From: Marinobacter salinus
GTDB taxonomy: Bacteria > Pseudomonadota > Gammaproteobacteria > Pseudomonadales > Oleiphilaceae
DNA: 64,000 nucleotides
Direction: 5' to 3'
NCBI RefSeq assembly: GCF_001854125.1
Contig: NZ_CP017715.1
Coordinates: 3,906,001 to 3,970,000, forward strand
Shown here: positions 44,680-58,122 of the stretch, piece after piece
Layout: each line of letters starts with the position of its first letter
Position numbering within the stretch: the stretch's first letter is position 1
Notes under the pieces: model-generated
The model's input: the letters and a program-made list of their open reading frames with translations, nothing else
What the model was told of the DNA's origin: nothing
Database searches by the model: none
Position numbers and translations under genes: made by a program

Positions 44680-45012
44680 CTAGTAGGCTGGAGTTTCTTC
44701 AAGAAGCTGTGCTTCATAGTGGGAAAACAGGTCGTTGTCGTAATAGACCACGATTCGTTGTTCCTCAATGTCGCCACCACTGCGCTGGAAGGTGTACACG
44801 TAGTATTCCCGGGACAGGTCGACCGGGTTCAGCATCAGGGGTGTGCCCATGACGGCGTGTACCTGGCTGCGGGGCATGCCCTCGGTCAGTGCGGTCAGCT
44901 CTTCATCGGTCACGATGTTGCCTTGTTGGACGTTGATTTTGTAAACGCCTGGGAAAACGCAACCTGACATAATGAGAGTGAGAGTGAGAATGAGAGCTGT
45001 GAGCTTTTGCAT
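44680..45012 (-). CDS. bamE: outer membrane assembly lipoprotein BamE
   Basis: A 110-aa lipoprotein of the BAM complex, which inserts beta-barrel proteins into the outer membrane. The signal is MQKLTALILTLTLIMSGC with the lipid-anchored Cys 18, followed by GNIVTDEELTALTEGMPRSQ and VMGTPLM. The start is ATG 45012; longer frames have no signal peptide. It is divergent from fur, the usual arrangement. Confidence 0.93.
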   Translation of the reverse strand: MQKLTALILTLTLIMSGCVFPGVYKINVQQGNIVTDEELTALTEGMPRSQVHAVMGTPLMLNPVDLSREYYVYTFQRSGGDIEEQRIVVYYDNDLFSHYEAQLLEETPAY

Positions 45013-45134
45013 CGCCGGGGGAAATCCTCTATCTTGAATTCGCCTGCCAGGGGCAGGTGTGACACGGTCAAACCGTTCAAAGGCGGCTTCATCATACCGG
45101 AAGCCGTGAGGCACACCAAAGAGTGAATAGTAAC

Positions 45135-45545
45135 ATGTCATCTGAAAACGCCGAATTACGTAAAGTCGGTCTGAAAGTTACTCTGCCGAGAGTGAAGATC
45201 TTCAATATTCTGGAGAACGCCGACGAACACCACCTGAGTGCAGAAGACGTTTACAAGAAGCTTCTGGAGCAGGGAGATGACGTGGGGCTGGCAACGGTCT
45301 ATCGGGTTCTGACACAGTTTGAGGCGGCTGGCCTCGTGCTCCGTCATAATTTTGAAGGTGGCCACGCAGTCTTTGAAATGGCCGGGGACGATCACCATGA
45401 TCATATGGTTTGTACCCAGACTGGCGAGGTTATTGAGTTCGTCGATGAGGTTATCGAGGAGCGTCAGAAAAAGATTGCTGCAGAGCATGGCTATGAGATT
45501 GTCGATCACAGCCTGATTCTCTACGTAAAACCCGCCAAGTCGTAA
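45135..45545 (+). CDS. fur: ferric uptake regulator Fur
   Basis: A 136-aa iron-responsive repressor. The winged helix has GLKVTLPRVKIFNIL and DVGLATVYRVLTQFEAAGL; the metal sites are HNFEGGHAVFE and DDHHDHMVC. The length and residues are normal for gammaproteobacteria, except that the second CxxC pair is absent, as in many Pseudomonas-type Fur proteins. Confidence 0.96.
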   Translation: MSSENAELRKVGLKVTLPRVKIFNILENADEHHLSAEDVYKKLLEQGDDVGLATVYRVLTQFEAAGLVLRHNFEGGHAVFEMAGDDHHDHMVCTQTGEVIEFVDEVIEERQKKIAAEHGYEIVDHSLILYVKPAKS

Positions 45546-45550
45546 GCCGA

Positions 45551-45580
45551 AAAAAAAGGGCGGGTTTTTAGGCCCGCCCC
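45551..45580 (-). terminator. bidirectional terminator between fur and recN
   Basis: GGGCGGG (45558-45564) pairs with CCCGCCC (45573-45579), flanked by an A run on the left that becomes a T run for the recN transcript. Confidence 0.85.
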
Positions 45581-45624
45581 AACAGCTCTCAGGATCGAGA
45601 GGGGTAGAGGTATCTTTGGGCAAT

Positions 45625-47304
45625 TCAGTGGTGGGTTGCCTGTCCCTTGGAAAACATTTCTCTTGCATGGGCAATGGTATGCTCGGTCATATCCACTCCA
45701 CCCAGCATTCTGGCCACTTCGCTGATTCTTCCCTGATCATCCAGTGTTTCTATTTTCGAGAACGTAGCATCGTGTTCGGTAAACTTGCTGACGAACAGGT
45801 GCTGGTTGCACTGGGCTGCCACCTGGGGCAGGTGCGTAACGCACAGGACCTGTCCGCTGTTGCCAAGACTGCGGAGCAGGCGGCCAACGACTTCGGCAGT
45901 GCCGCCGCCGATGCCCACATCCACCTCGTCGAAAACCAGAGTAGGTGTGGTTGACGTCTGGGCCACTACCACTTGAATCGCGAGGCTGATCCGGGATAGT
46001 TCGCCGCCGGAGGCGACTTTCGCCAGCGGGCGAGCCGGCTGGCCAAGGTTGGCGCTGACCAAAAACTCAATGTCCTGCTGGCCGTGGGGCGCAGGCTCGC
46101 CGTTGGCGTTACGGCTAAGGTGGGTGACAAACTGCACGGACGGCATGCTCAGTTGTGTCAGTTCTTCCGCAATGCGCTGATCCAGCTCGACCGCTGCCTG
46201 TTCGCGTGCTTCTGTAAGCTTGTCGGCCAGTTGGTCAAAGGATGCGCGCTGTTTTTCCAATTCTGCTTCCAGCTGTTCAAGGCTGCCCGCGCCGCCGTCC
46301 AGTTCGGCAAGTTCTGCACTTAGCCGCTGATGGAATTCCGGAAGCTCTTCCGGAGTGATTCGGTGTTTCCGTGCCATCTGGTATATCGCGCTAAGCCGCT
46401 CTTCCACTTCTGTCAGTCTTGCCGGGTCTGCCTCATAGTCCTCGACAAAACGGCGCAGGTTATCGCCCGCCTCGCTGATCTGGATCTGGGCTTCGGTCAG
46501 CATCTGAATGGTGTCTGCCAGCGCCGGCACATCGACCGGTAGCTGTTCAAGCTGTTGCAGCGCCTGGCGAACCAGGTCGGCGGCACTGGTTTCTTCTTCG
46601 GTGCAGAGCAGCGCAGCCTGGTGGCTGTTGTGCAGAACTGCGTCGGCCTGGCTCAGTTGTGCCTGTTCCTGCTCAAGTTGGTCCTGTTCGCCGTTTTCCA
46701 GTGACAGGCGGTCCAGCTCTTCCACCTGGTAGCGGAGCAGTTGCAGCTTGGCTTCGGTTTCGTCCGCATTCTGCTTTCGTTCTGTCAGGCGCTGGCGGGT
46801 CTGGTTCCAACCTTTCCAGGCTGTATGGGTGTCGGCGGCCAGGGTTTCAACGCCAGCATACTCGTCCAGCAGTTTGCGGTGGGTATCCTTGCGTAGCAGG
46901 GACTGGTGTTGGTGCTGGCTATGAATGTCCATCAGCAGGCCGCCCAGATCTTTCAGGTGCGCCAGGGGGCAGGGTTGACCATTGATATAGGCTCGTGAGC
47001 GCCCGTCCTTGCTGATGACACGGCGCAGGATACAGTCGCTGTCATCATCCAGTTCGTGGTTTTCAAGCCACTGCACTGCTTCCGGAATGCCAGACACTTC
47101 GAAGCTGGCGGTGATGTCTGCACGTTTGGCTCCATGACGCACGGCGCCCGCATCGGCGCGCCCGCCCATGGCCAGCCCAAGGGCGTCAAGAACAATGGAT
47201 TTGCCGGCGCCGGTCTCTCCGGTCAGTGCTGTCATCCCTTTGCCGAACTGGAGCTCTACCCGTTCGGCGATGGCGTAATTGGAAACCGTGAGCTGTGTGA
47301 GCAT
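45625..47304 (-). CDS. recN: DNA repair protein RecN
   Basis: A 559-aa SMC-like protein for double-strand break repair. Walker A GETGAGKSIVLDALG (about residues 30-44), the ABC signature VASGGELSRISLAI and Walker B TLVFDEVDVGIGG (about 459-471) bracket a long coiled coil. Two LexA boxes lie upstream, as expected for an SOS gene. ATG 47304. Confidence 0.96.
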   Translation of the reverse strand: MLTQLTVSNYAIAERVELQFGKGMTALTGETGAGKSIVLDALGLAMGGRADAGAVRHGAKRADITASFEVSGIPEAVQWLENHELDDDSDCILRRVISKDGRSRAYINGQPCPLAHLKDLGGLLMDIHSQHQHQSLLRKDTHRKLLDEYAGVETLAADTHTAWKGWNQTRQRLTERKQNADETEAKLQLLRYQVEELDRLSLENGEQDQLEQEQAQLSQADAVLHNSHQAALLCTEEETSAADLVRQALQQLEQLPVDVPALADTIQMLTEAQIQISEAGDNLRRFVEDYEADPARLTEVEERLSAIYQMARKHRITPEELPEFHQRLSAELAELDGGAGSLEQLEAELEKQRASFDQLADKLTEAREQAAVELDQRIAEELTQLSMPSVQFVTHLSRNANGEPAPHGQQDIEFLVSANLGQPARPLAKVASGGELSRISLAIQVVVAQTSTTPTLVFDEVDVGIGGGTAEVVGRLLRSLGNSGQVLCVTHLPQVAAQCNQHLFVSKFTEHDATFSKIETLDDQGRISEVARMLGGVDMTEHTIAHAREMFSKGQATHH

Positions 47305-47373
47305 GCAGATAACCTCCGCGTTCTTCGAGCCAGCGTCTTGGCGGGTTGCTCAAAATGAGCGATTGGCCAAACA

Positions 47374-47389
47374 CTGTGATTTCATACAG
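47374..47389 (-). promoter_or_regulatory. LexA (SOS) box upstream of recN
   Basis: CTGT-N8-ACAG at 47374-47389, a perfect match to the ends of the gammaproteobacterial LexA consensus. Confidence 0.75.
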
Positions 47390-47392
47390 TGA

Positions 47393-47408
47393 CTGTGAAT
47401 ATATACAG
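47393..47408 (-). promoter_or_regulatory. second LexA (SOS) box upstream of recN
   Basis: CTGTGAATATATACAG at 47393-47408, CTGT-N8-ACAG with an AT-rich centre. It lies four bases from the first box, so two LexA dimers could bind side by side. Confidence 0.85.
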
Positions 47409-47468
47409 GGTTTTTCCTGTTTGCAAATCCCGGGATGTGAATTTCTTCAGTATTGAGGTGTATAGCGG

Positions 47469-47495
47469 TTGAAACCTGACGGACGGGCCCCATAT
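47469..47495 (+). promoter_or_regulatory. sigma-32 heat-shock promoter of grpE-dnaK-dnaJ
   Basis: TTGAAA (47469-47474), a 13-base spacer and CCCCATAT (47488-47495) match the sigma-32 consensus very closely. It is about 100 bases ahead of grpE. Confidence 0.88.
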
Positions 47496-47592
47496 CCGTT
47501 CGGAAATACAGTTTTTCCGGCTCGCTGCGGCCGGGAGCCATGTTTAATCGGCCGGTATGAAGCTGGCCGCCGGATATTCAGCAGGAGTAGTC

Positions 47593-48189
47593 ATGAGCAC
47601 TGATGAAAACCGCAACGAACAGGTAGAGGAAGAGCTGAAGGAAGCGACCGAAGCTGCAGCTGAGGACGCTGAGGCTTCCGGTGCCGAAAACGAAGGCTCC
47701 GAGGTGGAAGTACTGAAGGCCCAGGTCCAGGAAGCCCAGGAGCAAATGTTGCGCTCCCAGGCCGAGATGCAGAATGTGCGCCGTCGAGCTGAGATCGACG
47801 TGGAAAAAGCTCACAAGTTTGCTCTCGAAAAGTTTGTCAAGGAGTTGTTGCCGGTGGCGGACAGCCTGGAAAAGGCGGTAGAAAGCACCGAGGCCAACGA
47901 GAATACTGGTGAGCTGGTTGCGTCGATTCGCGAAGGCGTGGAAATGACGCTCAATCTGTTCACTGCAAGTCTTAAGAAATTCAACGTTGAGCAGCTGAAT
48001 CCGGTTGGTGAGCCGTTCGATCCGCAGCAGCACGAGGCCATGTCCATGGTGCCGGCGCCTGACGCAGAGCCGAACAGTGTTGTTGCTGTGGTGCAGAAAG
48101 GTTATCTCCTGAATGGTCGCGTAGTACGCCCGGCCATGGTCGTCGTCGCCAAAGCCGCAGACGCACCAAAAATTGATGAGCAGGCTTGA
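47593..48189 (+). CDS. grpE: nucleotide exchange factor GrpE
   Basis: A 198-aa co-chaperone that releases ADP from DnaK. An acidic N-terminus and long coiled coil (about 20-90) precede the beta domain with [13 protein letters not shown] and [25 protein letters not shown] 47593 with CAGGAG upstream; a longer frame from 47557 is unlikely. First gene of the heat-shock operon. Confidence 0.95.
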   Translation: MSTDENRNEQVEEELKEATEAAAEDAEASGAENEGSEVEVLKAQVQEAQEQMLRSQAEMQNVRRRAEIDVEKAHKFALEKFVKELLPVADSLEKAVESTEANENTGELVASIREGVEMTLNLFTASLKKFNVEQLNPVGEPFDPQQHEAMSMVPAPDAEPNSVVAVVQKGYLLNGRVVRPAMVVVAKAADAPKIDEQA

Positions 48190-48280
48190 AAAGCCGATTA
48201 AAGCGCCAATATAGCCTGTAACTGGCCAAATCCGGAGCAAACTTCTCCGGGAAAGTATTCAGAAGAATTGGAGTGACTCA

Positions 48281-50206
48281 ATGAGCAAGATTATTGGTAT
48301 CGACCTGGGAACCACAAACTCCTGCGTTGCCATCATGGATGGTGACAAGGTGAAGGTTATTGAAAACGCCGAGGGTGATCGCACCACCCCGTCCATCATC
48401 GCGTACACCGATGATGGCGAAACTCTGGTTGGTCAATCTGCAAAGCGTCAGGCGGTTACCAACCCGCACAACACCTTGTATGCCATCAAGCGTCTGATCG
48501 GTCGTCGTTTCGAAGACGACGTGGTACAGAAAGACATCAAGATGGTCCCGTACAAAATCGCGAAAGCTGACAATGGTGATGCCTGGGTTGAGGTGAAGGG
48601 CGAGAAGATGGCTCCGCCTCAGGTTTCTGCTGAAGTCCTGAAGAAAATGAAGAAGACTGCAGAAGACTATCTGGGCGAGAAAGTAACCGAAGCCGTTATC
48701 ACGGTTCCGGCTTACTTCAACGACAGTCAGCGTCAGGCCACCAAAGACGCTGGCAAGATTGCAGGTCTGGAAGTGAAGCGCATCATCAACGAGCCGACCG
48801 CGGCTGCCCTCGCTTATGGCCTGGACAAGAAGAGCGGCGATCGCACAGTAGCGGTTTATGACCTCGGTGGTGGTACCTTCGATCTGTCAATCATCGAGAT
48901 TGCCGATGTCGACGGCGAGCACCAGTTCGAAGTGCTGGCAACCAACGGCGACACTTTCCTGGGCGGTGAAGACTTCGACCTGAAGATCATTGAGTTCCTG
49001 GCAGACCAGTTCAAGAAGGACAGCGGAATCGACCTGCGCGGCGACTCACTGGCGATGCAGCGTCTGAAAGAAGCGGGCGAAAAGGCGAAGATTGAACTGT
49101 CCAGCAGCCAGCAGACCGACGTGAACCTGCCTTACATTACGGCAGACGCCAGCGGTCCCAAGCACATGAACGTGAAGCTGACCCGCGCCAAGCTCGAGTC
49201 ATTGGTGGAAGATCTGGTACAGCGCAGCCTTGAACCCTGTAAGGTTGCCCTGCAGGACGCAGGCATGAAAGCCAGTGAAGTCGACGAGGTTATTCTTGTC
49301 GGTGGTCAGACGCGTATGCCGCTGGTGCAGGAAAAGGTTAAAGAGTTCTTCGGCAAAGAAGCCCGTAAGGACGTTAACCCGGACGAAGCCGTGGCTATGG
49401 GTGCTGCTATCCAGGCGGCCGTTCTCTCTGGTGACGTGAAAGACGTGCTGTTGCTGGATGTTACTCCGCTGACCCTGGGTATCGAAACCATGGGTGGCGT
49501 GGCGACTCCTCTGATCGACAAGAACACCACGATCCCGACCAAGAAGTCGCAGACGTTCTCCACAGCTGATGACAACCAGACGGCGGTTACCATTCACGTG
49601 GTCCAGGGTGAGCGTAAGCAGGCTGCCCAGAACAAATCACTGGGCCGTTTTGATCTGGCCGATATTCCGCCGGCACAGCGCGGTGTTCCGCAGATCGAAG
49701 TTACTTTTGACATCGATGCCAACGGTATCCTGAACGTATCTGCGAAGGATAAGGCCACCGGCAAAGAGCAATCCATCGTGATCAAGGCGTCTTCCGGCTT
49801 GAACGATGACGAGATCGAGAAGATGGTGCGGGATGCCGAGGCGAATGCCGAGGAAGATCGCAAGTTCGAGGAGCTGGTTCAGGTTCGCAACCAGGGTGAC
49901 GCGATGGTTCATGCCGTTCGCAAGACCCTGACCGAGGCTGGTGACAAGGTCAGTGAGAGCGAGAAAGAGTCTATTGAGGCCTCCATCAAGGAACTCGAAA
50001 CAGCTCTGGAAGGATCGGACAAGGACGACATTGAAGCCAAGACCAAGAAGCTGACAGAAGTTTCTTCTGAGCTGGCTCAGAAGATGTACGCAGAAGAGGG
50101 CGCACAGGCCCAGCAGGCTGGCGGGCAGGAAGAGGCTCAGTCCCAGCAGGCTGACGACGCTGTCGACGCCGAGTTTGAAGAAGTCAAAGACGACGACAAG
50201 CGGTAA
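48281..50206 (+). CDS. dnaK: chaperone DnaK (Hsp70)
   Basis: A 641-aa Hsp70. ATPase-domain signatures are [30 protein letters not shown] and [14 protein letters not shown], followed by the substrate domain and an acidic Gln-rich tail. Length and motifs are normal. The ATG follows TTGGAGTGACTCA. The codons are those of a highly expressed gene. Confidence 0.98.
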   Translation: MSKIIGIDLGTTNSCVAIMDGDKVKVIENAEGDRTTPSIIAYTDDGETLVGQSAKRQAVTNPHNTLYAIKRLIGRRFEDDVVQKDIKMVPYKIAKADNGDAWVEVKGEKMAPPQVSAEVLKKMKKTAEDYLGEKVTEAVITVPAYFNDSQRQATKDAGKIAGLEVKRIINEPTAAALAYGLDKKSGDRTVAVYDLGGGTFDLSIIEIADVDGEHQFEVLATNGDTFLGGEDFDLKIIEFLADQFKKDSGIDLRGDSLAMQRLKEAGEKAKIELSSSQQTDVNLPYITADASGPKHMNVKLTRAKLESLVEDLVQRSLEPCKVALQDAGMKASEVDEVILVGGQTRMPLVQEKVKEFFGKEARKDVNPDEAVAMGAAIQAAVLSGDVKDVLLLDVTPLTLGIETMGGVATPLIDKNTTIPTKKSQTFSTADDNQTAVTIHVVQGERKQAAQNKSLGRFDLADIPPAQRGVPQIEVTFDIDANGILNVSAKDKATGKEQSIVIKASSGLNDDEIEKMVRDAEANAEEDRKFEELVQVRNQGDAMVHAVRKTLTEAGDKVSESEKESIEASIKELETALEGSDKDDIEAKTKKLTEVSSELAQKMYAEEGAQAQQAGGQEEAQSQQADDAVDAEFEEVKDDDKR

Positions 50207-50230
50207 TTCTGACGTACATCAGGTAGTTGG

Positions 50231-50256
50231 AAAACGCGGGGAGTTCCCCGCGTTTT
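50231..50256 (+). terminator. hairpin between dnaK and dnaJ
   Basis: AAAACGCGGGGA (50231-50242) is perfectly complementary to TCCCCGCGTTTT (50245-50256). It ends 27 bases before dnaJ and probably lowers dnaJ expression relative to dnaK. Confidence 0.7.
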
Positions 50257-50283
50257 CCGCGTTTAAAAACAGGGTTTTAAAGC

Positions 50284-51411
50284 ATGGCCAAGCGCGATTA
50301 TTACGAAATTCTCGGCATATCCCGGGATGCGGACGAGAAGGAAGTCAAGCGAGCTTACCGCAAGCTTGCGATGAAGTATCACCCCGACCGTAACCCGGAC
50401 GACACTGACGCCGAGAACAAGTTCAAAGAGGCCAGCGAAGCCTACGAGATTCTGGCGGATGACTCCAAGCGGGCAGCCTATGACCAGTTCGGCCATGCCG
50501 GCGTTGACGGTCAGGCTGGTGGAGGATTCGGAGGTGGTGGCGGAAGCTTCTCCGACATCTTCGGTGACGTATTTGGTGACATCTTCGGCGGTGGAGGCGG
50601 TCGCGGCCGCAGCACTCGTGGTGCCGACCTGCGCTACACTCTTGAACTGGATCTCGAGGAAGCTGTAAAGGGCAAAAACGTCCAGATCCAGATTCCCGGC
50701 CACAGAGAGTGTGAGGTCTGTGATGGCAGTGGCGCCGAGAAAGGTTCTCGGCCGGAAGCCTGCGGAACCTGTAAGGGCATGGGCCAGGTGCGTATGCAGC
50801 AGGGTTTCTTTACTGTGCAGCAGGCGTGCCCGACATGTCGTGGTTCAGGTCAAATTATCAAGAATCCGTGTAAAGCCTGTCACGGCCAGGGCCGCGTTCA
50901 GGAAGAGAAAACGCTGTCCGTCAAAGTTCCGCCTGGCGTGGATACCGGAGACCGTATCCGTCTCTCTGGCGAAGGTGAAATGGGAGTTGATGGCGGCCCG
51001 CCCGGCGACCTTTATGTTCAGATCGCTGTCCGTGAGCACTCCATCTTCACCCGTGATGGCCGCAATCTCTATTGCGAAGTGCCGATCAGCATCGTTGATG
51101 CCACACTCGGAGGCGAGCTGGAAGTGCCGACCCTGGATGGCCGTGTAAAGCTTAAGATCCCCGAGGAAACCCAGACCGGTAAGCTGTTCCGCCTCCGTAA
51201 CAAGGGCGTGAGCCCGGTACGCGGTGGCCCGGCCGGTGATCTGTTGTGCCGTGTAATCGTTGAAACGCCGGTGAACCTGACCAAGCGCCAGAAGGAGTTG
51301 CTGGGCGAATTCCAGGAAACGCTCGATGAAGGCGTCGGCAATCATCACGCTCCGCGGAAAACCTCCTGGTTTGAAGGTGTAAAAAGCTTCTTCGACGAAA
51401 TGAAATTCTGA
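50284..51411 (+). CDS. dnaJ: co-chaperone DnaJ (Hsp40)
   Basis: A 375-aa Hsp40: J domain with HPD in MKYHPDRN, a Gly-rich linker, four CxxCxGxG-type zinc motifs ([32 protein letters not shown]) and a C-terminal substrate domain. It delivers clients to DnaK and stimulates its ATPase. Confidence 0.98.
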   Translation: MAKRDYYEILGISRDADEKEVKRAYRKLAMKYHPDRNPDDTDAENKFKEASEAYEILADDSKRAAYDQFGHAGVDGQAGGGFGGGGGSFSDIFGDVFGDIFGGGGGRGRSTRGADLRYTLELDLEEAVKGKNVQIQIPGHRECEVCDGSGAEKGSRPEACGTCKGMGQVRMQQGFFTVQQACPTCRGSGQIIKNPCKACHGQGRVQEEKTLSVKVPPGVDTGDRIRLSGEGEMGVDGGPPGDLYVQIAVREHSIFTRDGRNLYCEVPISIVDATLGGELEVPTLDGRVKLKIPEETQTGKLFRLRNKGVSPVRGGPAGDLLCRVIVETPVNLTKRQKELLGEFQETLDEGVGNHHAPRKTSWFEGVKSFFDEMKF

Positions 51412-51422
51412 CGGGCGTATAA

Positions 51423-52235
<813 letters not shown>

Positions 52236-52368
52236 GCGTCATCCCGGAGGTCGGGAGGGCGGATTCAGATGGACACAAAGCGCCATATTTTTTACAATAA
52301 GGCGGTTTAACTGCACCAAGCGTAGTTTTGAAAAACGCCCGGAGAACAAAAACCGTTCCCGGCCTACA

Positions 52369-52408
52369 AAAAAGCGGGACGGAGTTTTGACTCCCTCTCG
52401 CTTTTTTG
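52369..52408 (+). terminator. terminator or attenuator between dapB and carA
   Basis: AAAAAGCGGGACGGAG (52369-52384) and CTCCCTCTCGCTTTTT (52391-52406) form an imperfect hairpin with T and A runs on both sides. It separates dapB from carAB. Confidence 0.7.
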
Positions 52409-52476
52409 CGACCTGAATTTGCGCTTGCGTTCCTGTTCGTGACGAACCGATACGCCACTCGATGAGGATACAAGCC

Positions 52477-53607
52477 TTGAGCACACCCGCAATCCTTGCA
52501 CTCGCAGACGGAAGCCTGTTTTACGGCACCGCCATTGGCGCTGACGGAGAAACCAGTGGTGAAGTGGTGTTCAACACCGCGATGACCGGTTACCAGGAAA
52601 TCCTGACCGATCCGTCCTACTCACGCCAGATTGTAACTCTGACTTATCCTCACATCGGAAGCACCGGTGTCAACGAGGAGGATGTAGAGTCGGATCGCAT
52701 TCATGCCGCGGGCCTGATTATTCGCGACCTGCCTCTGATGGCCAGCAACTGGCGCAGCAAAGGCACGCTGGACGATTACCTGCGAAGCAACAACATTGTC
52801 GGAATTGCCGACATCGACACTCGTCGTCTCACCCGAATCCTTCGCGATAAGGGGTCCCAGAATGGCGCCGTGGTTGCTGGTGAAAATGCTACCGCTGAGC
52901 GCGCCCTGGAACTTGCCAGAGCTTTTCCGGGCCTGAAAGGCATGGATCTCGCCAAAGAAGTGACCTCCGGAAAAAAATGGAGCTGGGCACAGAGCGAATG
53001 GTCCCTGACTGAGGGCTACGGCGAGGGTGGCGAGTCATCGTTCAAGGTTGTCGCCTGGGACTATGGCGTCAAACTGAACATCCTTCGCATGCTCGTGTCT
53101 CGCGGCTGCGATATTACGGTTGTGCCTGCCCAGACCCCGGCCTCCGAAGTGCTCGCGATGAACCCGGACGGCATCTTCCTTTCCAACGGCCCCGGTGATC
53201 CCGAGCCCTGCGACTACGCGATCAAGGCGATTCAGGAAGTGCTGGAGACTGAAATTCCGGTGTTCGGAATCTGCCTGGGACACCAGTTGCTGGCCCTCGC
53301 CAGTGGTGCCAAGTCCATGAAGATGGGGCACGGTCACCACGGAGCCAATCACCCGGTGCAGGATCTGGACAAAGGTACGGTGATGATTACCAGCCAGAAT
53401 CACGGGTTCGCCGTGGATGAATTAACACTGCCGGCCAATCTGCAGGCGACTCATAAATCGCTGTTCGACGGCACATTGCAGGGCATCCGCCGGACCGACA
53501 AGCCGGCTTACAGCTTTCAGGGTCACCCCGAAGCCAGCCCCGGCCCCCACGATGTGGCGCCCCTGTTTGACGAGTTTATCCGTCTAATGAAATCGCGATC
53601 TGCCTGA
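52477..53607 (+). CDS. carA: carbamoyl-phosphate synthase small subunit
   Basis: A 376-aa glutamine amidotransferase subunit that supplies ammonia to CarB for arginine and pyrimidine synthesis. The N-terminal domain has [14 protein letters not shown] and [19 protein letters not shown]; the class I amidotransferase nucleophile is Cys in [13 protein letters not shown], with [10 protein letters not shown] as the His/Glu part. The TTG at 52477 with GAGGATA upstream gives the family-typical start; the ATG at 52462 would add five residues and overlap the ribosome site. Confidence 0.95.
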   Translation: MSTPAILALADGSLFYGTAIGADGETSGEVVFNTAMTGYQEILTDPSYSRQIVTLTYPHIGSTGVNEEDVESDRIHAAGLIIRDLPLMASNWRSKGTLDDYLRSNNIVGIADIDTRRLTRILRDKGSQNGAVVAGENATAERALELARAFPGLKGMDLAKEVTSGKKWSWAQSEWSLTEGYGEGGESSFKVVAWDYGVKLNILRMLVSRGCDITVVPAQTPASEVLAMNPDGIFLSNGPGDPEPCDYAIKAIQEVLETEIPVFGICLGHQLLALASGAKSMKMGHGHHGANHPVQDLDKGTVMITSQNHGFAVDELTLPANLQATHKSLFDGTLQGIRRTDKPAYSFQGHPEASPGPHDVAPLFDEFIRLMKSRSA

Positions 53608-53688
53608 GTGCGGATCGCTGCGGAATACTCACGGGCGCTGCGTTTTGCGCTGCAAGAATTTAAAAGTTGCTGACAGGTTTACCAAGAC

Positions 53689-56904
<3,216 letters not shown>

Positions 56905-56908
56905 GACT

Positions 56909-57388
56909 ATGGCTGACAGAGTACCGATGACTATCGCAGGTGAATCCCGCCTCCGGCAGGAGCTTCAGAAGCTGAAGTCCGAAGATCGTCCACGGGTGAT
57001 TGCGGCCATCGCCGATGCCCGTGAGCACGGCGACCTCAAGGAAAATGCGGAATATCATGCCGCCAGGGAGCAACAGAGCTTTATCGAAGGCCGTATCCAG
57101 GAGATTGAAGGGAAACTCTCCGGTGCTCAGGTGATTGATGTCACGACTATAGAGAACACCGGTAAGGTGATCTTCGGCACGACGGTTCACCTGCTCAACA
57201 TGGATACTGACGAGCAGGTGGTTTACCAGATCGTCGGAGAAGACGAGGCTGACATCAAGGCCGGCAAAATTTCCATATCCTCACCGATTGCCCGGGCGTT
57301 GGTAGGCAAGAGCGAAGGTGATGTTGTGGCCATCCGGGTGCCTTCCGGCACCGTGGAATATGAGGTCGAAGAAGTAGAGTACATCTGA
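56909..57388 (+). CDS. greA: transcription elongation factor GreA
   Basis: A 159-aa factor that rescues backtracked RNA polymerase by stimulating transcript cleavage. The N-terminal coiled coil with the acidic tip ([20 protein letters not shown]) and the C-terminal globular domain ([18 protein letters not shown]) are normal. The start ATG 56909 follows five bases after the carB stop codon; longer frames reach into carB. Confidence 0.96.
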   Translation: MADRVPMTIAGESRLRQELQKLKSEDRPRVIAAIADAREHGDLKENAEYHAAREQQSFIEGRIQEIEGKLSGAQVIDVTTIENTGKVIFGTTVHLLNMDTDEQVVYQIVGEDEADIKAGKISISSPIARALVGKSEGDVVAIRVPSGTVEYEVEEVEYI

Positions 57389-57418
57389 TATTGATGGAGC
57401 TTTCAGCGACCTTTCCGG

Positions 57419-57730
57419 TCAGTGCTTGAAGCGCAGAAGGTTCGACAGTTTCGGGTTGGGCTTCTTCGCCCGGCGGAGGATCACCGCCATTTTCCCGATG
57501 CTTTGAACCAGCTCTGCTCCGGATGAATCGCACAACGCATCGATGGCTTCCTGGCGGGCTTCGCGATCCTGACTGGCCACTTTGATTTTGATCAGCTCGT
57601 GATCGTTGAGTGCGCGCTCCAGCTCTTCCTGAAGTCCTTCCGACAGGCCTTTGTCACCAACAATGATGACCGGCTTCAGATTGTGGGCGATGGCCCGATA
57701 TTCCCGGCGCTGTTCCGGTGAAAGACTCAT
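57419..57730 (-). CDS. yhbY: ribosome assembly RNA-binding protein YhbY
   Basis: A 103-aa CRM-domain protein that associates with pre-50S particles. Residues YRAIAHNLKPVIIVGDKGLSEG include the GxxG-type loop. Convergent with greA. Normally divergent from rlmE, which is missing here. Confidence 0.93.
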   Translation of the reverse strand: MSLSPEQRREYRAIAHNLKPVIIVGDKGLSEGLQEELERALNDHELIKIKVASQDREARQEAIDALCDSSGAELVQSIGKMAVILRRAKKPNPKLSNLLRFKH

Positions 57731-58122
57731 GATGTAATCTCTTTATAGCTGCGATTAACAAAAGGTCAGCGATGTTTTCGCTGGCATAGTCGTATAATTC
57801 GGGGATTGTACCAGATCGCTCTGCGTTAAAAATGGCAGTTAACACTTACGGATGACGCTCTGTGAGCTGCAGTTGATGAACTTGGCCGCCCGGATCCGGT
57901 CGAAATATCTGGTAGGCGTTGTAATTTGAGATTTGACGCCCAATATCAGGGGTGAGGTCGAAGTTTTCCGAATTCCGGAGGCTTTGATGGCTGACCCGAG
58001 GGAAGGCAGCCTGTGGCCGATACGGATGGGCCGTTTCTGGTGGACGGGCGTACAATTGGTGTAAGGTGTCAGAAAAGGGTGGGTCCCGTGAGGGCGGCTC
58101 TTCAATTCACAGGTGATGATCC
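57731..58122. other. intergenic region between yhbY and ftsH (no rlmE)
   Basis: A 392-base divergent spacer where rlmE usually lies upstream of ftsH. I find no RlmE motif (for example DLGAAPGGWSQ) in any frame. A TATAAT at 57795-57800 could be a -10 element. Several small frames here have no family resemblance. Confidence 0.5.

Noticed and set aside
44955..44995. GAGAGT-type short repeat suggesting a microsatellite
   Set aside because: It encodes the Leu/Thr-rich bamE signal peptide and is simply its codon usage.
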